Shown piece after piece: positions 29,781 to 39,882 of a DNA stretch of 64,000 nt (within the stretch, counting starts at the first letter, position 1; every line of letters starts with the position of its first letter). This stretch comes from Streptococcus macedonicus ACA-DC 198. GTDB lineage: Bacteria; Bacillota; Bacilli; Lactobacillales; Streptococcaceae. The stretch covers positions 1,265,501-1,329,500 of the forward strand of contig HE613569.1 in the NCBI GenBank assembly GCA_000283635.1, written 5' to 3'. The notes beneath the pieces are model-generated. The model ran no database searches. It had not been told where the DNA came from and saw only the letters and a program-made list of their open reading frames with translations. Made by a program: the position numbers and the translations under genes.

Positions 29781-30613
29781 TCAATGTATTTGATTTAAGA
29801 ATCCTACTTAATATTTTGAAGTTGTCTCGATCAACCTACTATTATCAGGTTAAACGTCTAACCCAGGTAGATAAAAACAAAGAATTAAAAGAAGCTATTC
29901 AAAATATTTATTCTGAGAACAAAGGGAGATATGGTTACCGTAGAATTCACCTCGAACTTAAAAATCGAGGCTATAAAGTTAACCATAAGAAAGTTCAACG
30001 TCTGATGACAGAACTTGGTTTGAAAGCTAGAATCCGTGCGAAACGTCGCTATAACTCTTATAAAGGTGAGGTCGGCAAGAAAGCTGATAATCTCATTAAG
30101 CGTCAATTTAAAGCTGCCCAACCACTTAAGAAGTGTTATACCGATGTAACAGAGTTTTCAATTCCTGCTAGTGATCAAAAATTGTATCTATCACCAGTTC
30201 TTGATGGCTTTAACAGTGAGATTATTGCATACAATTTATCTACCTCGCCAAACTTACAACAACTTAAAACAATGCTTTCCGAGGCTTTTCCTGAACAAAC
30301 TTATCAGGACACTATTTTACATAGTGACCAAGGATGGCAATATCAACACACTTACTACCATCATTTTCTTGAGGAGCATGGAATGAGACCGTCCATGTCG
30401 CGTAAAGGAAATAGCTTAGACAACGGCATGATGGAATCTTTCTTTGGAACATTGAAGACAGAAATGTTTTATGGGTTTGAGAAGGAATTTACTTCTCTCG
30501 AAACATTGAAAACAGCTATTTCAGAATATATCAACTACTACAACACTAAACGAATCAAACTTACATTAAAAGGACTAAGTCCTGTGCAATACAGAACTCA
30601 ATCCTTAACTTAA
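29714..30613 (+). CDS. IS3-family OrfB transposase catalytic domain
   Basis: The DDE integrase part of the transposase. It is made as an OrfAB fusion by -1 frameshifting at 29708-29714; a possible internal TTG start is at 29816. The DDE residues are in [16 protein letters not shown] and [12 protein letters not shown]. The pre-catalytic HTH_21-like region contains [17 protein letters not shown]. It ends with [19 protein letters not shown], typical of the IS150 subgroup. Confidence 0.92.
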   Translation, partial: VERTPIEGRSKAQRATEIIQGLINVFDLRILLNILKLSRSTYYYQVKRLTQVDKNKELKEAIQNIYSENKGRYGYRRIHLELKNRGYKVNHKKVQRLMTELGLKARIRAKRRYNSYKGEVGKKADNLIKRQFKAAQPLKKCYTDVTEFSIPASDQKLYLSPVLDGFNSEIIAYNLSTSPNLQQLKTMLSEAFPEQTYQDTILHSDQGWQYQHTYYHHFLEEHGMRPSMSRKGNSLDNGMMESFFGTLKTEMFYGFEKEFTSLETLKTAISEYINYYNTKRIKLTLKGLSPVQYRTQSLT

Positions 30614-30647
30614 ATATTTAGTCTAACATTTGGGGGTCACTTCACTT

Positions 30648-30661
30648 TCAGCTCCTTTTAT
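30648..30661 (-). terminator. Terminator of the binding-protein gene, split by the IS
   Basis: TCAGCTCCTTTTAT here pairs perfectly with ATAAAAGGAGCTGA at 29195-29208 on the other side of the IS. Without the IS they form a 14-bp stem with loop CTT directly after the stop codon at 30661, followed by TTTTATTTTAT on the minus strand. The 1.4-kb insert very probably abolishes it as an intrinsic terminator. Confidence 0.8.
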
Positions 30662-31482
30662 TATTCGTCTTCATCAACCGCATCACCTGTAAGTTGTGCT
30701 GCGTCTGAAATGAATTGTTTGTATTTATCTTCTTTGGCTAATTTTTTGATGACTTTGTTAACTGTTTTTACCAATTCGCCGCTATCTTTTGGCATAGCTA
30801 CTGCTTTGGCGTCACCTTCGCCTGTTTCAAGAGCAAAGCTTGCTAGAGCTAAGTCAGAATTTTGTGAAAGGTAACCTTCTGCGACTGGTTTTTCCAAATC
30901 GACAGCTTGAACTTGACCAGATTTTAATTCATTAATAGCTTCGCCCATAGCTGTTAACGAAACAATGTTAGAATCTGATAGTTGGTCTTTTGCCAAATTT
31001 TCTTCAATCGTTCCTTTTTGAACTGCCACTTTTAAACCTGACAAACTATCAACTGATGTGTAGGTATCAACATCACTCGCTTTAACTAAAATAGCATTTT
31101 CAGTTTCATAATAGGCATCTGAAAAGTCATACACTTTGGCACGTTCTTCAGTATAAGACAAACCAGAGATTGCCATGTCAGCTTTTCCTGTTTGAAGACT
31201 TGAAAGAACATTGTCAAAACTCATTGATGATAGTTCTAATTCGACACCAAGTTCATCAGCAATAGCTTGCGCCAATTCCACATCAGCACCAACAATGGTA
31301 TCTTTGCCATCAACCAAAGCTTTGAACTCAAACGGGGCGTAGTCTGGGCTGATAGCCACAACTAATTTCCCTTTTTTGACAATTTTTTCTTGTAAATTTT
31401 CATTTGATGACGAGCCACAAGCAGCTAAAGTCAGCACAGAAATCAGCGCAAGAACCCCTAAAAATATTTTTTTGATTTTCAT
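30661..31482 (-). CDS. Amino-acid ABC transporter substrate-binding lipoprotein
   Basis: A membrane-anchored binding protein of SBP family 3 (polar amino acids). The lipobox LTLAACGSS gives the lipidated Cys. PDYAPFEFKALVDGKDTIVG, the FDNVLSSLQTGKADMAISGL segment and the domain-crossing region are typical. The start is the ATG at 31482, after which a normal lipoprotein signal follows. Two close paralogues lie at 32796 and 33623, and no permease or ATPase gene is adjacent, so they must share a transporter encoded elsewhere. Ligand unknown; probably cystine, methionine-like or another amino acid. Confidence 0.85.
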   Translation of the reverse strand: MKIKKIFLGVLALISVLTLAACGSSSNENLQEKIVKKGKLVVAISPDYAPFEFKALVDGKDTIVGADVELAQAIADELGVELELSSMSFDNVLSSLQTGKADMAISGLSYTEERAKVYDFSDAYYETENAILVKASDVDTYTSVDSLSGLKVAVQKGTIEENLAKDQLSDSNIVSLTAMGEAINELKSGQVQAVDLEKPVAEGYLSQNSDLALASFALETGEGDAKAVAMPKDSGELVKTVNKVIKKLAKEDKYKQFISDAAQLTGDAVDEDE

Positions 31483-31597
31483 ATTTATTCTCTTTTCTCT
31501 TAAACTTATCTCTATTTTAGCTATTTTTTTGCAATACGTCAACGAGTTTTTGAATAAAAATTCAGTTTTTCAGTCGGTTGTATTTTACAAGATTTCC

Positions 31598-32710
31598 TTA
31601 AAATTCTTTCAAACATGCCGATAATAACTGCAAGCCCTGTTTTAGTGTTTCTTGCTGGCAAGAATAGCCTAAACGAACATAACCTTCTCTATCAAAACGA
31701 TTTCCTGGAACCAATAAAACACCATATTTTTGCAATAACGTTAAGCAAAATGTTTCGCTTGGAACATTAACATCAAGCTTAACAAAAGATGTCGGTACTT
31801 CTGCAGGACGAATGTAAGACGCTTTAGGTTCTGAGGCAATCCATTGATCAAGAATTGCCAAATTTTCTCTGACAATATGGCGATTTCGTGCCAAAATAGC
31901 TCCTTTATGCTCAAGTGCTAAACTGGCTACCATATCATCAAAAACGCCCGCACAAATCATGGTGTAATCCCGATAATCTCGTAAAATATCAGTTACCTCA
32001 TCACAAGCTGCTACCCAGCCGACACGAATACCAGGTAGTGAAAATATTTTTGAGAGACTGTTAACCGAGATTCCCTTATCATACAAATCTATAATAGAAG
32101 AAACTTTTTTAGTCGTAAACGAACGATAAACCTCATCTGCCAAAATATAAGCCCCACACGATTTCGCAATCGCAACTAACTCTTGCAAATACTCATCGTC
32201 CATAACAGCTCCCGTTGGATTGTTGGCATTATTAATGCAAATCATTTTGGTATTTGGGCGAATTAGCTGATGCAATTCATCTAAATCAGGCAACCAATTA
32301 TTTTCCTCTTTGACTTGCCAAAGGTCAACTTCGGCTCCCAATGATTTTGGAATATCATACAACTGCTGGTAAGTCGGATAGATAGAAATCACATGGTCTT
32401 TTGGTTCAATCAATCCATATAAAACCAACATATTCGCTCCCGTTGCCCCATTGGTCTGAAGAATCTGACTTTCTGCTACCGAATGGTAGAGATTACTAAC
32501 TGCCCTTTTGAATTCAGGTGAGCCTTCAATCCAACCATAATTTAACTTTTTAGTTAATAATTCTTGGTAAAACTCTTCTTGCGAAATGCCAGCCAAGTCA
32601 AATAATTCTTGCAAAGTCAGCGCATCAATTGAAACGCCTGCCATATCATAGATTGCTTCCTTTTCATGGACATTAAGCCATTCTTCAACGCCAAAACGTG
32701 GTAATTTCAT
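31598..32710 (-). CDS. PLP-dependent aminotransferase, class I/II
   Basis: A cytoplasmic fold-type I aminotransferase. INNANNPTGAVMD and ILADEVYRSF position the cofactor, and the Schiff-base Lys is in VNSLSKIFSLPGIRVGW. Arg in VRLGYSC near the end binds the substrate carboxylate. I chose the ATG at 32710, with GTGAGG upstream; a GTG four codons earlier is possible. Lying between binding-protein genes it may process the amino acid they import, or act as an aspartate- or cysteine-type aminotransferase. Substrate not determinable. Confidence 0.82.
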   Translation of the reverse strand: MKLPRFGVEEWLNVHEKEAIYDMAGVSIDALTLQELFDLAGISQEEFYQELLTKKLNYGWIEGSPEFKRAVSNLYHSVAESQILQTNGATGANMLVLYGLIEPKDHVISIYPTYQQLYDIPKSLGAEVDLWQVKEENNWLPDLDELHQLIRPNTKMICINNANNPTGAVMDDEYLQELVAIAKSCGAYILADEVYRSFTTKKVSSIIDLYDKGISVNSLSKIFSLPGIRVGWVAACDEVTDILRDYRDYTMICAGVFDDMVASLALEHKGAILARNRHIVRENLAILDQWIASEPKASYIRPAEVPTSFVKLDVNVPSETFCLTLLQKYGVLLVPGNRFDREGYVRLGYSCQQETLKQGLQLLSACLKEF

Positions 32711-32761
32711 CTCAAACCTCACGGACTTTCTATTACTATCATCATTTTACTATGATGACAT

Positions 32762-32789
32762 AAAAACTGAGAATGAAAAGCTCTCAGTC
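32762..32789 (-). terminator. Terminator after the second binding-protein gene
   Basis: ACTGAGA/TCTCAGT stem followed by TTTTTA on the minus strand, just past the stop at 32796. It separates this gene from the aminotransferase gene. Confidence 0.7.
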
Positions 32790-32795
32790 TTGACA

Positions 32796-33611
32796 TTATT
32801 CATCTGAACTTGAACTACTTTGTGTGTAAGTCGCTGCTTTTTCAAGCCAAGCATCAAAATCACCAGAACCTTTAGCTTTTTTGATAACGTCATTGACGGT
32901 ATCGATTAAGTCTTGATCTGTTCCTTTCGCAAATGCGACTGCGTAAGCATCTGTATCACTTGATTCTAAGGTCATATCTGCAATCATCAAATCGTCATTT
33001 TGTGAAACATAGCCTTCGGCAATAGTTTTCTCCAAAACAACTGCTTGAAGCTGATTATTTTTCAATTCATTAATCATTTCGCCGTTTGATGTTAAGGAAA
33101 CAAGGCTCGAATCCGGCAATTGGTCTTTCGTAATGTTTTCTTGAATTGAACCTTTTTGCGCACCAACTGCTTTTCCTGCCAAACTTTCAAGTGTGGTATA
33201 GGTTGCCTCGTCCGATTTTTTTATGATGACAATATTTTCAGCCTCATAGTAAGCGTCCGAAAAGTCATAAGCTTTCTTACGTTCGTCCGTTACTGAAATT
33301 CCTGAGATTGCAAAATCTGCTTTCCCAGAAGTAACCGAAACCAATACATTGTTAAATGACATTACCGAAAAATCTGCATCAACACCAAGAGCATCAGCGA
33401 TAGCATTTCCCAGTTCAATATCGGCACCAACAAGAGTATCTTTTCCATCAATTAGTGTTTTAAATTCAAACGGTGCAAATTCCGACTCTGTTGCAATTAC
33501 AATTTTCCCTTTATCTTGAATACCTGATTGACTGACACCTGTCGAAGATGAATAAGCTGACAAACTTCCTACTATTATGAGTAAGATAAATCCCCTAAAA
33601 AACTTTTTCAT
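32796..33611 (-). CDS. Amino-acid binding protein paralogue with lost lipobox cysteine
   Basis: An SBP family 3 protein, 271 residues, closely related to its two neighbours (ESEFAPFEFKTLIDGKDTLV, SFNNVLVSVTSGKADFAISG). The signal peptide reads LLIIVGSLSAYSSS: the position of the lipobox Cys in the paralogues (LSACGSS) is Tyr, coded TAT. One G-to-A change in TGT would explain it. The protein would then be secreted or held by its uncleaved signal helix and not lipid-anchored. It follows the paralogue at 33623 by eleven bases. The ligand pocket looks intact, so function without anchoring is possible. Confidence 0.85.
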   Translation of the reverse strand: MKKFFRGFILLIIVGSLSAYSSSTGVSQSGIQDKGKIVIATESEFAPFEFKTLIDGKDTLVGADIELGNAIADALGVDADFSVMSFNNVLVSVTSGKADFAISGISVTDERKKAYDFSDAYYEAENIVIIKKSDEATYTTLESLAGKAVGAQKGSIQENITKDQLPDSSLVSLTSNGEMINELKNNQLQAVVLEKTIAEGYVSQNDDLMIADMTLESSDTDAYAVAFAKGTDQDLIDTVNDVIKKAKGSGDFDAWLEKAATYTQSSSSSDE

Positions 33612-33622
33612 ACAGTATCCCC

Positions 33623-34462
33623 TTAGTCGTCAGAGTCACTAGAATCGCTAGAGTCACTTACTGATAATTCGTAAGCCTCTTGAATGAACTGATCAATTTT
33701 TCCAGATTCTTTTAACTCCTTGATAACTTTATTAACTTTCTTAGTTAATTTTGTGCTACCTTTAGGAAGAGCAACTGCGTAGGCATCAGCATCATCTGAC
33801 GTTAACGTGATATCTGAAATAGTAAGGTCGCTGTTATTTGCAACATAACCTTCGGCAATTGGTTTTTCAAGGACGACTGCTTCAATTTGTGAATTTTTTA
33901 ATTCGTTAATCATTTCACTGTTTTGTGTCAATGAAACGACTTTTGCACCTTTCAATTGTTCAGAGGCAACTGTTTCTTGGATACTTCCTTTTTGAGTACC
34001 AACTGATAGACCGTCTAAAGAGTCTGTATCTGTATATTTATCAATATCTGTTTTTCTGATAAGAACAACATTCTCAGCTTCATAATAAGGGTCTGAGAAA
34101 TCATAAGCTTTCTTACGTTCTTCTGTTGCTGAAATTCCTGAAATAGCAATGTCTGCTTTACCAGATTGGAGACTTGCAAGAACGTTATTAAATGACATTG
34201 ATGAGAATTTGACATCCACACCAAGTTCTTCTGCAATAGCTTTAGCAATCTCAACATCAGCCCCAACAATAGTATCTTTGCCGTCAATCAATGTTTTAAA
34301 TTCAAACGGAGCGAACTCTGGGTTCAACGCAACAACAAGTGTCCCTTTGTCTTCGATGTCTGATACTGATGTATCTTCTGAACTGCTAGAACCACAAGCT
34401 GACAATAGGAAAAGCGAAGCCACCGCTACTGCTAAACCACCAAATAATTTACTTACCTTCAT
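33623..34462 (-). CDS. Amino-acid ABC transporter substrate-binding lipoprotein
   Basis: An SBP family 3 lipoprotein with the lipobox FLLSACGSSSS and a Ser/Asp-rich C-terminal tail. NPEFAPFEFKTLIDGKDTIV and FNNVLASLQSGKADIAISGI match the two downstream paralogues closely, indicating tandem duplication. The start is the second of two nearby ATGs (34462), which has better spacing from AGAGAAG. It is the first gene of a two-gene transcript with 32796. No permease is nearby. Confidence 0.85.
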   Translation of the reverse strand: MKVSKLFGGLAVAVASLFLLSACGSSSSEDTSVSDIEDKGTLVVALNPEFAPFEFKTLIDGKDTIVGADVEIAKAIAEELGVDVKFSSMSFNNVLASLQSGKADIAISGISATEERKKAYDFSDPYYEAENVVLIRKTDIDKYTDTDSLDGLSVGTQKGSIQETVASEQLKGAKVVSLTQNSEMINELKNSQIEAVVLEKPIAEGYVANNSDLTISDITLTSDDADAYAVALPKGSTKLTKKVNKVIKELKESGKIDQFIQEAYELSVSDSSDSSDSDD

Positions 34463-34577
34463 AATCATCTTCTCTTTTCTTTTTGATATAAATACATTAT
34501 ATTTAATATTTATTCATTTGTCAACTTATATTTTTATAAAAATTCAACATTTTTACATTATTTCTGTATAAAATAGT

Positions 34578-34604
34578 AAAAAGGCTGATTTATCAGCCTT
34601 TTTT
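34578..34604. terminator. Bidirectional terminator after malP
   Basis: AAAAAGGCTGA-TTTA-TCAGCCTTTTTT, an 11-bp perfect stem. It ends the malQ-malP transcript on the minus strand. Confidence 0.9.
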
Positions 34605-34630
34605 GTATTTACACATTGCGCGTTATTGTC

Positions 34631-36895
34631 TTATTTGCTGTGCCAGATTTCGTTGTTGTATTGTTCAATTGTACGGTCTGATGAGAAGAAACCAGCTTTG
34701 GCAATATTTTTAACGACTTTTGTCATCCAAACTTTTTGGTCTTCGTAATCAGCAAGCATTTGTTCTTTAACAGCAATATATTCTTTAAGGTCAATCAAAG
34801 TCATGAACCAGTCTTTGTTAATCAATTCATTGTAAAGACGCTCAAGACGTTCTGCTTTACCATGTTTCACTAACTCATCACTAACGATGAAGTCAACAGC
34901 TTCTTTGATAACTGGGTCATTTTCATAGTAATCAGTTGATACATAACCTCCCGTTGCATAAAGGTCAATGATGGTATCAGAATCTTTACCAAATGTATAA
35001 ATATTATCCATTCCTACCAATTCAGCAATTTCAACATTGGCACCATCCATTGTACCAAGAGTCAATGCACCGTTGAGCATGAATTTCATATTACCAGTAC
35101 CTGAAGCTTCTTTTGATGCAAGAGAGATTTGTTCAGAAATATCTGTCGCAGGAATTAAGTGTTCAGCAACTGTAACGTTATAGTTTTCAACCAAGTGAAC
35201 ATTTAGGTATTGGTTAACTTCTGGGTCGTTGTTAATCACTTCTGACAAGCAAAGAATCAAGTGAATGATATCTTGGGCAATGATGTAAGCAGGTGCTGCT
35301 TTACCACCAAAGATAACAGTAAGCTTACGTTCTGGCAAGTTACCACGTTTGATTTCAAGATATTTATGAATGACATAAAGAGCATTCATTTGTTGACGTT
35401 TGTACTCGTGGAAACGTTTAACTTGTGTATCAATAATTGAGTTCTCGTCAAGTTCAATACCTTTATTTTCTTTGAGGTAACGTTTAAGAGCAAGTTTATT
35501 ATTGTGCTTGATTTCAGCCAATTTAGCATGAACAGCTTCATCATCAGCAAAAGCAAGTAATTTTTCAAGCTTAGTCGCATCAGTCAAGTAGTCATCGCCG
35601 ATAAGTTCTTTGATATAGTCAGCCAAATCTTCATTGGCAAATTCAAGCCAGCGACGGAATGTGATACCGTTTGTTTTGTTGTTGAATTTTTCAGGATAAA
35701 TATCATAGAATGGTTTCAACTCACTGTTTTTAAGGATTTCAGTGTGAAGCGCAGCTACCCCATTGACAGATGTTGAGAAATGAATATCCATATGTGCCAT
35801 GTGAACACGGTCAGCTTCGTCAATAATTTGAACAGCTGGGTCAGAGTATTCGCTAGCAATCAATGTATTCAATTTTTCAATGATTGTTACCAAATGAGGA
35901 ACAACTTCGTTAAGGTAGTCAAGAGGCCATTTTTCAAGTGCTTCTGCCAAGATAGTGTGGTTTGTGTAACCAACCATATTTTTCACGATTGAAACAGCTT
36001 CGTCAAAGTCAATGTCATGTTTTTCAGTCAAAAGACGGATAAGTTCTGGAATGACCATTGATGGGTGAGTATCATTGATTTGCACATAAGCATAATCAGC
36101 CAAGTCATGCAAGTTTGACCCACGTTCAATAGCTTCATCAATCAATAACTGTGCCGCATTTGAAACCATGAAATATTGTTGGTAAATACGAAGCAATTCA
36201 CCGTTTTTATCTGAATCATCTGGGTAAAGGAAGAGTGTTAAGTTTTTCTTGATTTCCGTCTTATCAAATGAAATACCGTCATGAATCAAACCATAATCAA
36301 GACCGTCAATATCAAACAAGTTCAAATAGTTTTTAGTGTCACGTTTATAACCCAAAACATCGATACGGTCAAGACGAGATTTAAGTGTGAAATCTTTAAA
36401 TGGCACATCATAACTGATATCAGTTGGAATAAGCCATGAATCTTTTTCAATCCAGTAGTCAGGTTCTGCTTCTTGTTGGTTATCAACGAAAACTTGTTTG
36501 AAAAGTCCACAGTGATAGTTAAGACCGACACCTTCACCGTTGATACCAAGTGTTGACATTGAATCGATAAAACATGCTGCCAAACGACCAAGTCCACCGT
36601 TACCAAGAGATGGTTCAGGTTCAATATCTTCTACTTCAGCAATTGATTTCCCTGCTGCTGCTAATTCAGCTTTAACATCTTTGTAGATGCCAAGGTTAAT
36701 AAGGTTGTTTGACAATAGTTTTCCGATAAGGAATTCAGCAGAAATGTAGTAAACTTTGCGTTTTGCTGTGTTTTTTGGTTTTTCAGCCGCCAATTCTTTA
36801 ACGTAATGTAAAAGCGCTACATAAATATCTTCATTGCTCAATTCAGCAAGCGTTTGTCCTTTTGATTCGAGATAGTTTGTGAAATTAGTTGTCAT
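34631..36895 (-). CDS. malP: Maltodextrin/glycogen phosphorylase
   Basis: Releases glucose 1-phosphate from the non-reducing ends of alpha-1,4-glucans, in the cytoplasm, using [22 protein letters not shown] is the strongly conserved N-terminal block, and [20 protein letters not shown] carries the PLP-binding Lys. Length 754 fits bacterial enzymes. It overlaps malQ by eleven bases and shares its promoter, so it degrades the dextrins that MalQ rearranges and MalXFG imports. Confidence 0.95.
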   Translation of the reverse strand: MTTNFTNYLESKGQTLAELSNEDIYVALLHYVKELAAEKPKNTAKRKVYYISAEFLIGKLLSNNLINLGIYKDVKAELAAAGKSIAEVEDIEPEPSLGNGGLGRLAACFIDSMSTLGINGEGVGLNYHCGLFKQVFVDNQQEAEPDYWIEKDSWLIPTDISYDVPFKDFTLKSRLDRIDVLGYKRDTKNYLNLFDIDGLDYGLIHDGISFDKTEIKKNLTLFLYPDDSDKNGELLRIYQQYFMVSNAAQLLIDEAIERGSNLHDLADYAYVQINDTHPSMVIPELIRLLTEKHDIDFDEAVSIVKNMVGYTNHTILAEALEKWPLDYLNEVVPHLVTIIEKLNTLIASEYSDPAVQIIDEADRVHMAHMDIHFSTSVNGVAALHTEILKNSELKPFYDIYPEKFNNKTNGITFRRWLEFANEDLADYIKELIGDDYLTDATKLEKLLAFADDEAVHAKLAEIKHNNKLALKRYLKENKGIELDENSIIDTQVKRFHEYKRQQMNALYVIHKYLEIKRGNLPERKLTVIFGGKAAPAYIIAQDIIHLILCLSEVINNDPEVNQYLNVHLVENYNVTVAEHLIPATDISEQISLASKEASGTGNMKFMLNGALTLGTMDGANVEIAELVGMDNIYTFGKDSDTIIDLYATGGYVSTDYYENDPVIKEAVDFIVSDELVKHGKAERLERLYNELINKDWFMTLIDLKEYIAVKEQMLADYEDQKVWMTKVVKNIAKAGFFSSDRTIEQYNNEIWHSK

Positions 36896-38426
36896 TTTTA
36901 GTTTCCTTTTCTTCTTTAATTGTCGTTTTAAATGTATTTTTGCGGCAATAGAGTGCTGTAATGTCTTTCAAGAAAACTTTTCGCTCATCTGTCAAATCTT
37001 CCTTAAGCATACGCCATTGCCAGTTGCCACCAACAGTATTTGGAATATTCATGCGGCTATCAGCTGGTTTATCAAGTAGATCTTGCATTGTCGCAATCGC
37101 AACATCACTAACAGTCGCAAACAATGTCCGAAGCATAGCTTCTGTAATCGGTTCGTCTTCACTACGGTGAGTGTAAGCATTCACAAATGCTTTTTGCTCG
37201 TCAGTCAAGTTGTCATACCAACCGTTGACGACTTCATTATCGTGTGTACCATTGTAAGCAACACTGTTTTTATTGCAGTTATGCGGTGCATCAATACTCT
37301 TTCCTTCGGTATCATAGAAGCCAAATTCAAGAATCTTCATGCCTGGAAAACCTGTATCCGTCAACAACTGTTCAGCTTTTGCATCAATGTAACCAAGGTT
37401 TTCAGCAATAATTGGAAGGTCGCCAAGTTCGTCTTTGACAACATCAAACAAAGCACGTCCTGGACCTGGTTCCCAACTACCGTCATTTGCTGTTTCGTAG
37501 TCACCACGGATTTCCCAATAATCTGAGAAGCCTTTGAAATGATCAATACGAAGAAGATCATACAATTTGAAGCTTTCTTGAATACGGTAAACCCACCAAG
37601 CATAATTCGTCTTAGCATGGTTTTTCCAATCATAAATTGGATTTCCCCAAATCTGACCATCATCACTGAATTCATCCGCAGGAACACCAGCAATGCAAAG
37701 TGGATTTTTATCACTATCTACTTTGAACAGTTCAGGCATTGTCCACACTTCAACACTATCAGCTGAAACGTAAATTGGCATATCACCAATAATTTCAATC
37801 CCATTTTCATTAGCATAAGCTTTGAGCTTAGCCCATTGTTGATAGAAGAAATATTGAGTGACTTTATGGTAAAGAATAGCGTCTTTTAATTTAGCACGGT
37901 AAGTTTCGAGAGCTTTTTCTTCTCGTCTAACAACCGCTTTATCATCCCATTCTTGTAGAGCTTTGTTATCAAAAAATTCTTTAATTGCCATGAAATCTGC
38001 AAAATCTTGGAGCCAGCTAGTATCTTTTTCAAATTCAGCTAATGCTTCAACATTTTCCTTTTGGCTTAAGAAGGCTTTGACGGCTTTTTCCAAAATAGGA
38101 CGGCGCAATTCAAAAATACGAGCGTAATCAACAGACTCTAAATCATCACCAAAATTAACGGTTTCAAAATCTTTTTTATCAAGGTAACCTTGTTCACTAA
38201 GGAGTTCAAGGTCAATCAGATGCGTATTCCCCGCAGTAGCTGAGAACGATTGATAAGGGGAATCACCATAACTTGTCGTTGTTAGTGGTAAAATTTGCCA
38301 ATATGTTTGGTCAGTTTCAACTAAGAAATCAACAAAGTCATAGGCTTCTTGTCCGAATGTTCCCACCCCTTGCTTTCCAGGTAGTGATGTGATATGCATC
38401 AATACACCACTTGCACGTTTTTTCAT
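36885..38426 (-). CDS. malQ: 4-alpha-glucanotransferase (amylomaltase)
   Basis: A GH77 enzyme that disproportionates maltose and maltodextrins to give glucose and longer chains for MalP. It begins [20 protein letters not shown]; the nucleophile Asp lies in [10 protein letters not shown], the acid/base Glu in PIIAENLG, and the third Asp in [10 protein letters not shown]. Length (513) is normal. Promoter and operator lie directly upstream, and malP overlaps its 3' end. Confidence 0.95.
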   Translation of the reverse strand: MKKRASGVLMHITSLPGKQGVGTFGQEAYDFVDFLVETDQTYWQILPLTTTSYGDSPYQSFSATAGNTHLIDLELLSEQGYLDKKDFETVNFGDDLESVDYARIFELRRPILEKAVKAFLSQKENVEALAEFEKDTSWLQDFADFMAIKEFFDNKALQEWDDKAVVRREEKALETYRAKLKDAILYHKVTQYFFYQQWAKLKAYANENGIEIIGDMPIYVSADSVEVWTMPELFKVDSDKNPLCIAGVPADEFSDDGQIWGNPIYDWKNHAKTNYAWWVYRIQESFKLYDLLRIDHFKGFSDYWEIRGDYETANDGSWEPGPGRALFDVVKDELGDLPIIAENLGYIDAKAEQLLTDTGFPGMKILEFGFYDTEGKSIDAPHNCNKNSVAYNGTHDNEVVNGWYDNLTDEQKAFVNAYTHRSEDEPITEAMLRTLFATVSDVAIATMQDLLDKPADSRMNIPNTVGGNWQWRMLKEDLTDERKVFLKDITALYCRKNTFKTTIKEEKETKNDN

Positions 38427-38462
38427 ACGTTTTCTCCTTTATCAACTATCTTTACACTGCAA

Positions 38463-38491
38463 ATTATAACGCAACCGTTTGCGTAAGTCAA
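38463..38491 (-). promoter_or_regulatory. malQP promoter with MalR-type operator in the spacer
   Basis: TTGACT, 17-base spacer, TATAAT on the minus strand. The spacer carries the palindromic core GCAAACGGTTGC (38471-38482), identical to the core in the malX promoter. A LacI-type repressor bound there would block RNA polymerase. Confidence 0.85.
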
Positions 38492-38610
38492 CTGTTTTCT
38501 TAAAAAATTTTTACAAAAAATCGCCCTACTAACTAAAAAGCATTAGCTAATAAGGCGGCGATGATATAGGGTATTAAAACAAGGCTAAAAAGTTGTTGAA
38601 CTCTTTTTAG

Positions 38611-39636
38611 TTAATCATTGACGTGTAATTGGCGTACACTTTCACGTTCTCTAAGCATAAATGGAACAATAATTTTTTCAGTAATAGCTGTTTTAGGCGA
38701 TTTAATCAACTCTACTAATCTTCTGAAACTTGTTCGTCCAAGATTTGAAACATTGATATCAAAGGTTGTTAAATACGGGTGAACTAGGGTTGAATACGCT
38801 GAGTTATTGAAAGTAATAATCGAAATATCATCAGGTACACTCAATTGATGATAAGATAAAAACTGCGTAATTCTAACCGAAATCGTATCTGCAATAACAA
38901 TTAAAGCGGTTGCTTTGCTCTCTTCGATTTTTTGAATTAGTTCTTCTAATACCATAGGATCTCTACGGTTAAATAAGAGTGCGGGATTGCTATCAAGCTC
39001 TAATTTCTCCATGCCACGTAGGTAACCAAAATAACGTTCTGATGACACTTCAGATTTTAAGTCATCTGTTACAAAAAGAATCTCACGGTGTCCTTTTTGG
39101 TAAAGGTATTCTACTGCTTTTTTCCCCATTAATTGGTTATCATTATCAATATAAGTAATGTCGTTTTCAAAACCTTCTGGTGCTCCTACGATAACAAATG
39201 GCACATCATTGTCCATTAAATACTTACGAACAGGATCTTCAGGATCAGAATAAAGGATAATAAAACCGTCAACACGCTTCTGACTATACATCAGCTTAAC
39301 CTGTTCTTCAAGCTCATCAACTGTCATCCCTGTTGCGATTGATACTGTAAAATCATTCAGTTTTGCTTCACTTGTAATTGTTGACAAAATCTGCATAAAG
39401 AAAGGTTCATTCAAACGATCTGGCGTCATTAATGGTGGAAAAATCAAACCAACGTTATAAGTCAAACCGCTTGCTAACATTTGCGCAGCAACATTGGGCA
39501 CATAACCAAGCTCTGCCATCGCTTTCCGAACTTTGTCTTTTGTTTTCTGAGAAATGGATTTATTATCTTTTAAAACACGGCTAACTGTTGAAGGATTCAC
39601 GCCAGCTTTAGCTGCTACATCTTTTATTGTAACCAT
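38611..39636 (-). CDS. malR: LacI-family maltose repressor
   Basis: A LacI/GalR regulator of 341 residues. The N-terminal helix-turn-helix is VTIKDVAAKAGVNPSTVSRV with the hinge helix NVAAQMLASGL. The periplasmic-binding-like domain follows and should sense maltose or maltodextrin. It sits between the two mal operons, whose promoters share an inverted repeat, so it very probably represses both. It has its own promoter and is transcribed away from malX. Confidence 0.9.
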   Translation of the reverse strand: MVTIKDVAAKAGVNPSTVSRVLKDNKSISQKTKDKVRKAMAELGYVPNVAAQMLASGLTYNVGLIFPPLMTPDRLNEPFFMQILSTITSEAKLNDFTVSIATGMTVDELEEQVKLMYSQKRVDGFIILYSDPEDPVRKYLMDNDVPFVIVGAPEGFENDITYIDNDNQLMGKKAVEYLYQKGHREILFVTDDLKSEVSSERYFGYLRGMEKLELDSNPALLFNRRDPMVLEELIQKIEESKATALIVIADTISVRITQFLSYHQLSVPDDISIITFNNSAYSTLVHPYLTTFDINVSNLGRTSFRRLVELIKSPKTAITEKIIVPFMLRERESVRQLHVND

Positions 39637-39658
39637 CTAAGTCTCCTTTTCACTTTTC

Positions 39659-39687
39659 ATTTTATAATAGATTTACAGTGCTGACAA
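39659..39687 (-). promoter_or_regulatory. Promoter of malR
   Basis: TTGTCA (39682-39687), 17-base spacer, TAAAAT (39659-39664) on the minus strand. No copy of the mal operator core is seen here, so autoregulation is not indicated. The AT-rich 39690-39880 stretch holds no gene. Confidence 0.6.
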
Positions 39688-39882
39688 GGTTTTACTTGCA
39701 AAATCTTATTTTACTCCCTATTATATACATAAAAGCAGATTTTCTGCAATTGTTTGCTTTTATATCCTGCAACTCTTTTAACATAACAAAAAAATTTTAT
39801 CATTATGAAATCGCTTAAATTAAACTTTTGTGACTATTTTTTGTTTAAAAACTCAATTTTTTTAATTTTTTTCAAAAAAAGC

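Larger units (their letters stand above)
29212..30644 (+). mobile_element. IS3-family (IS150-type) insertion sequence, copy 1, 1433 bp
   Basis: A complete element with imperfect terminal inverted repeats of about 24 bp (20 of 24 match; starts TGAACTGCACCCC, other end TGAAGTGACCCCC) and TG...CA tips. The target duplication is CTT (29209-29211 and 30645-30647). It encodes OrfA and OrfB joined by a -1 frameshift signal. Copy 2 (57914-59346) has the same length and the same OrfA and OrfB protein sequences, so both moved recently. The insertion splits a terminator hairpin: the arms are 29195-29208 and 30648-30661 and the duplicated CTT is the former loop. Confidence 0.95.

Noticed and set aside
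31483..31597. T-box or amino-acid riboswitch ahead of the binding-protein genes
   Set aside because: The leaders are short and lack the conserved T-box sequence or any strong stem followed by T.
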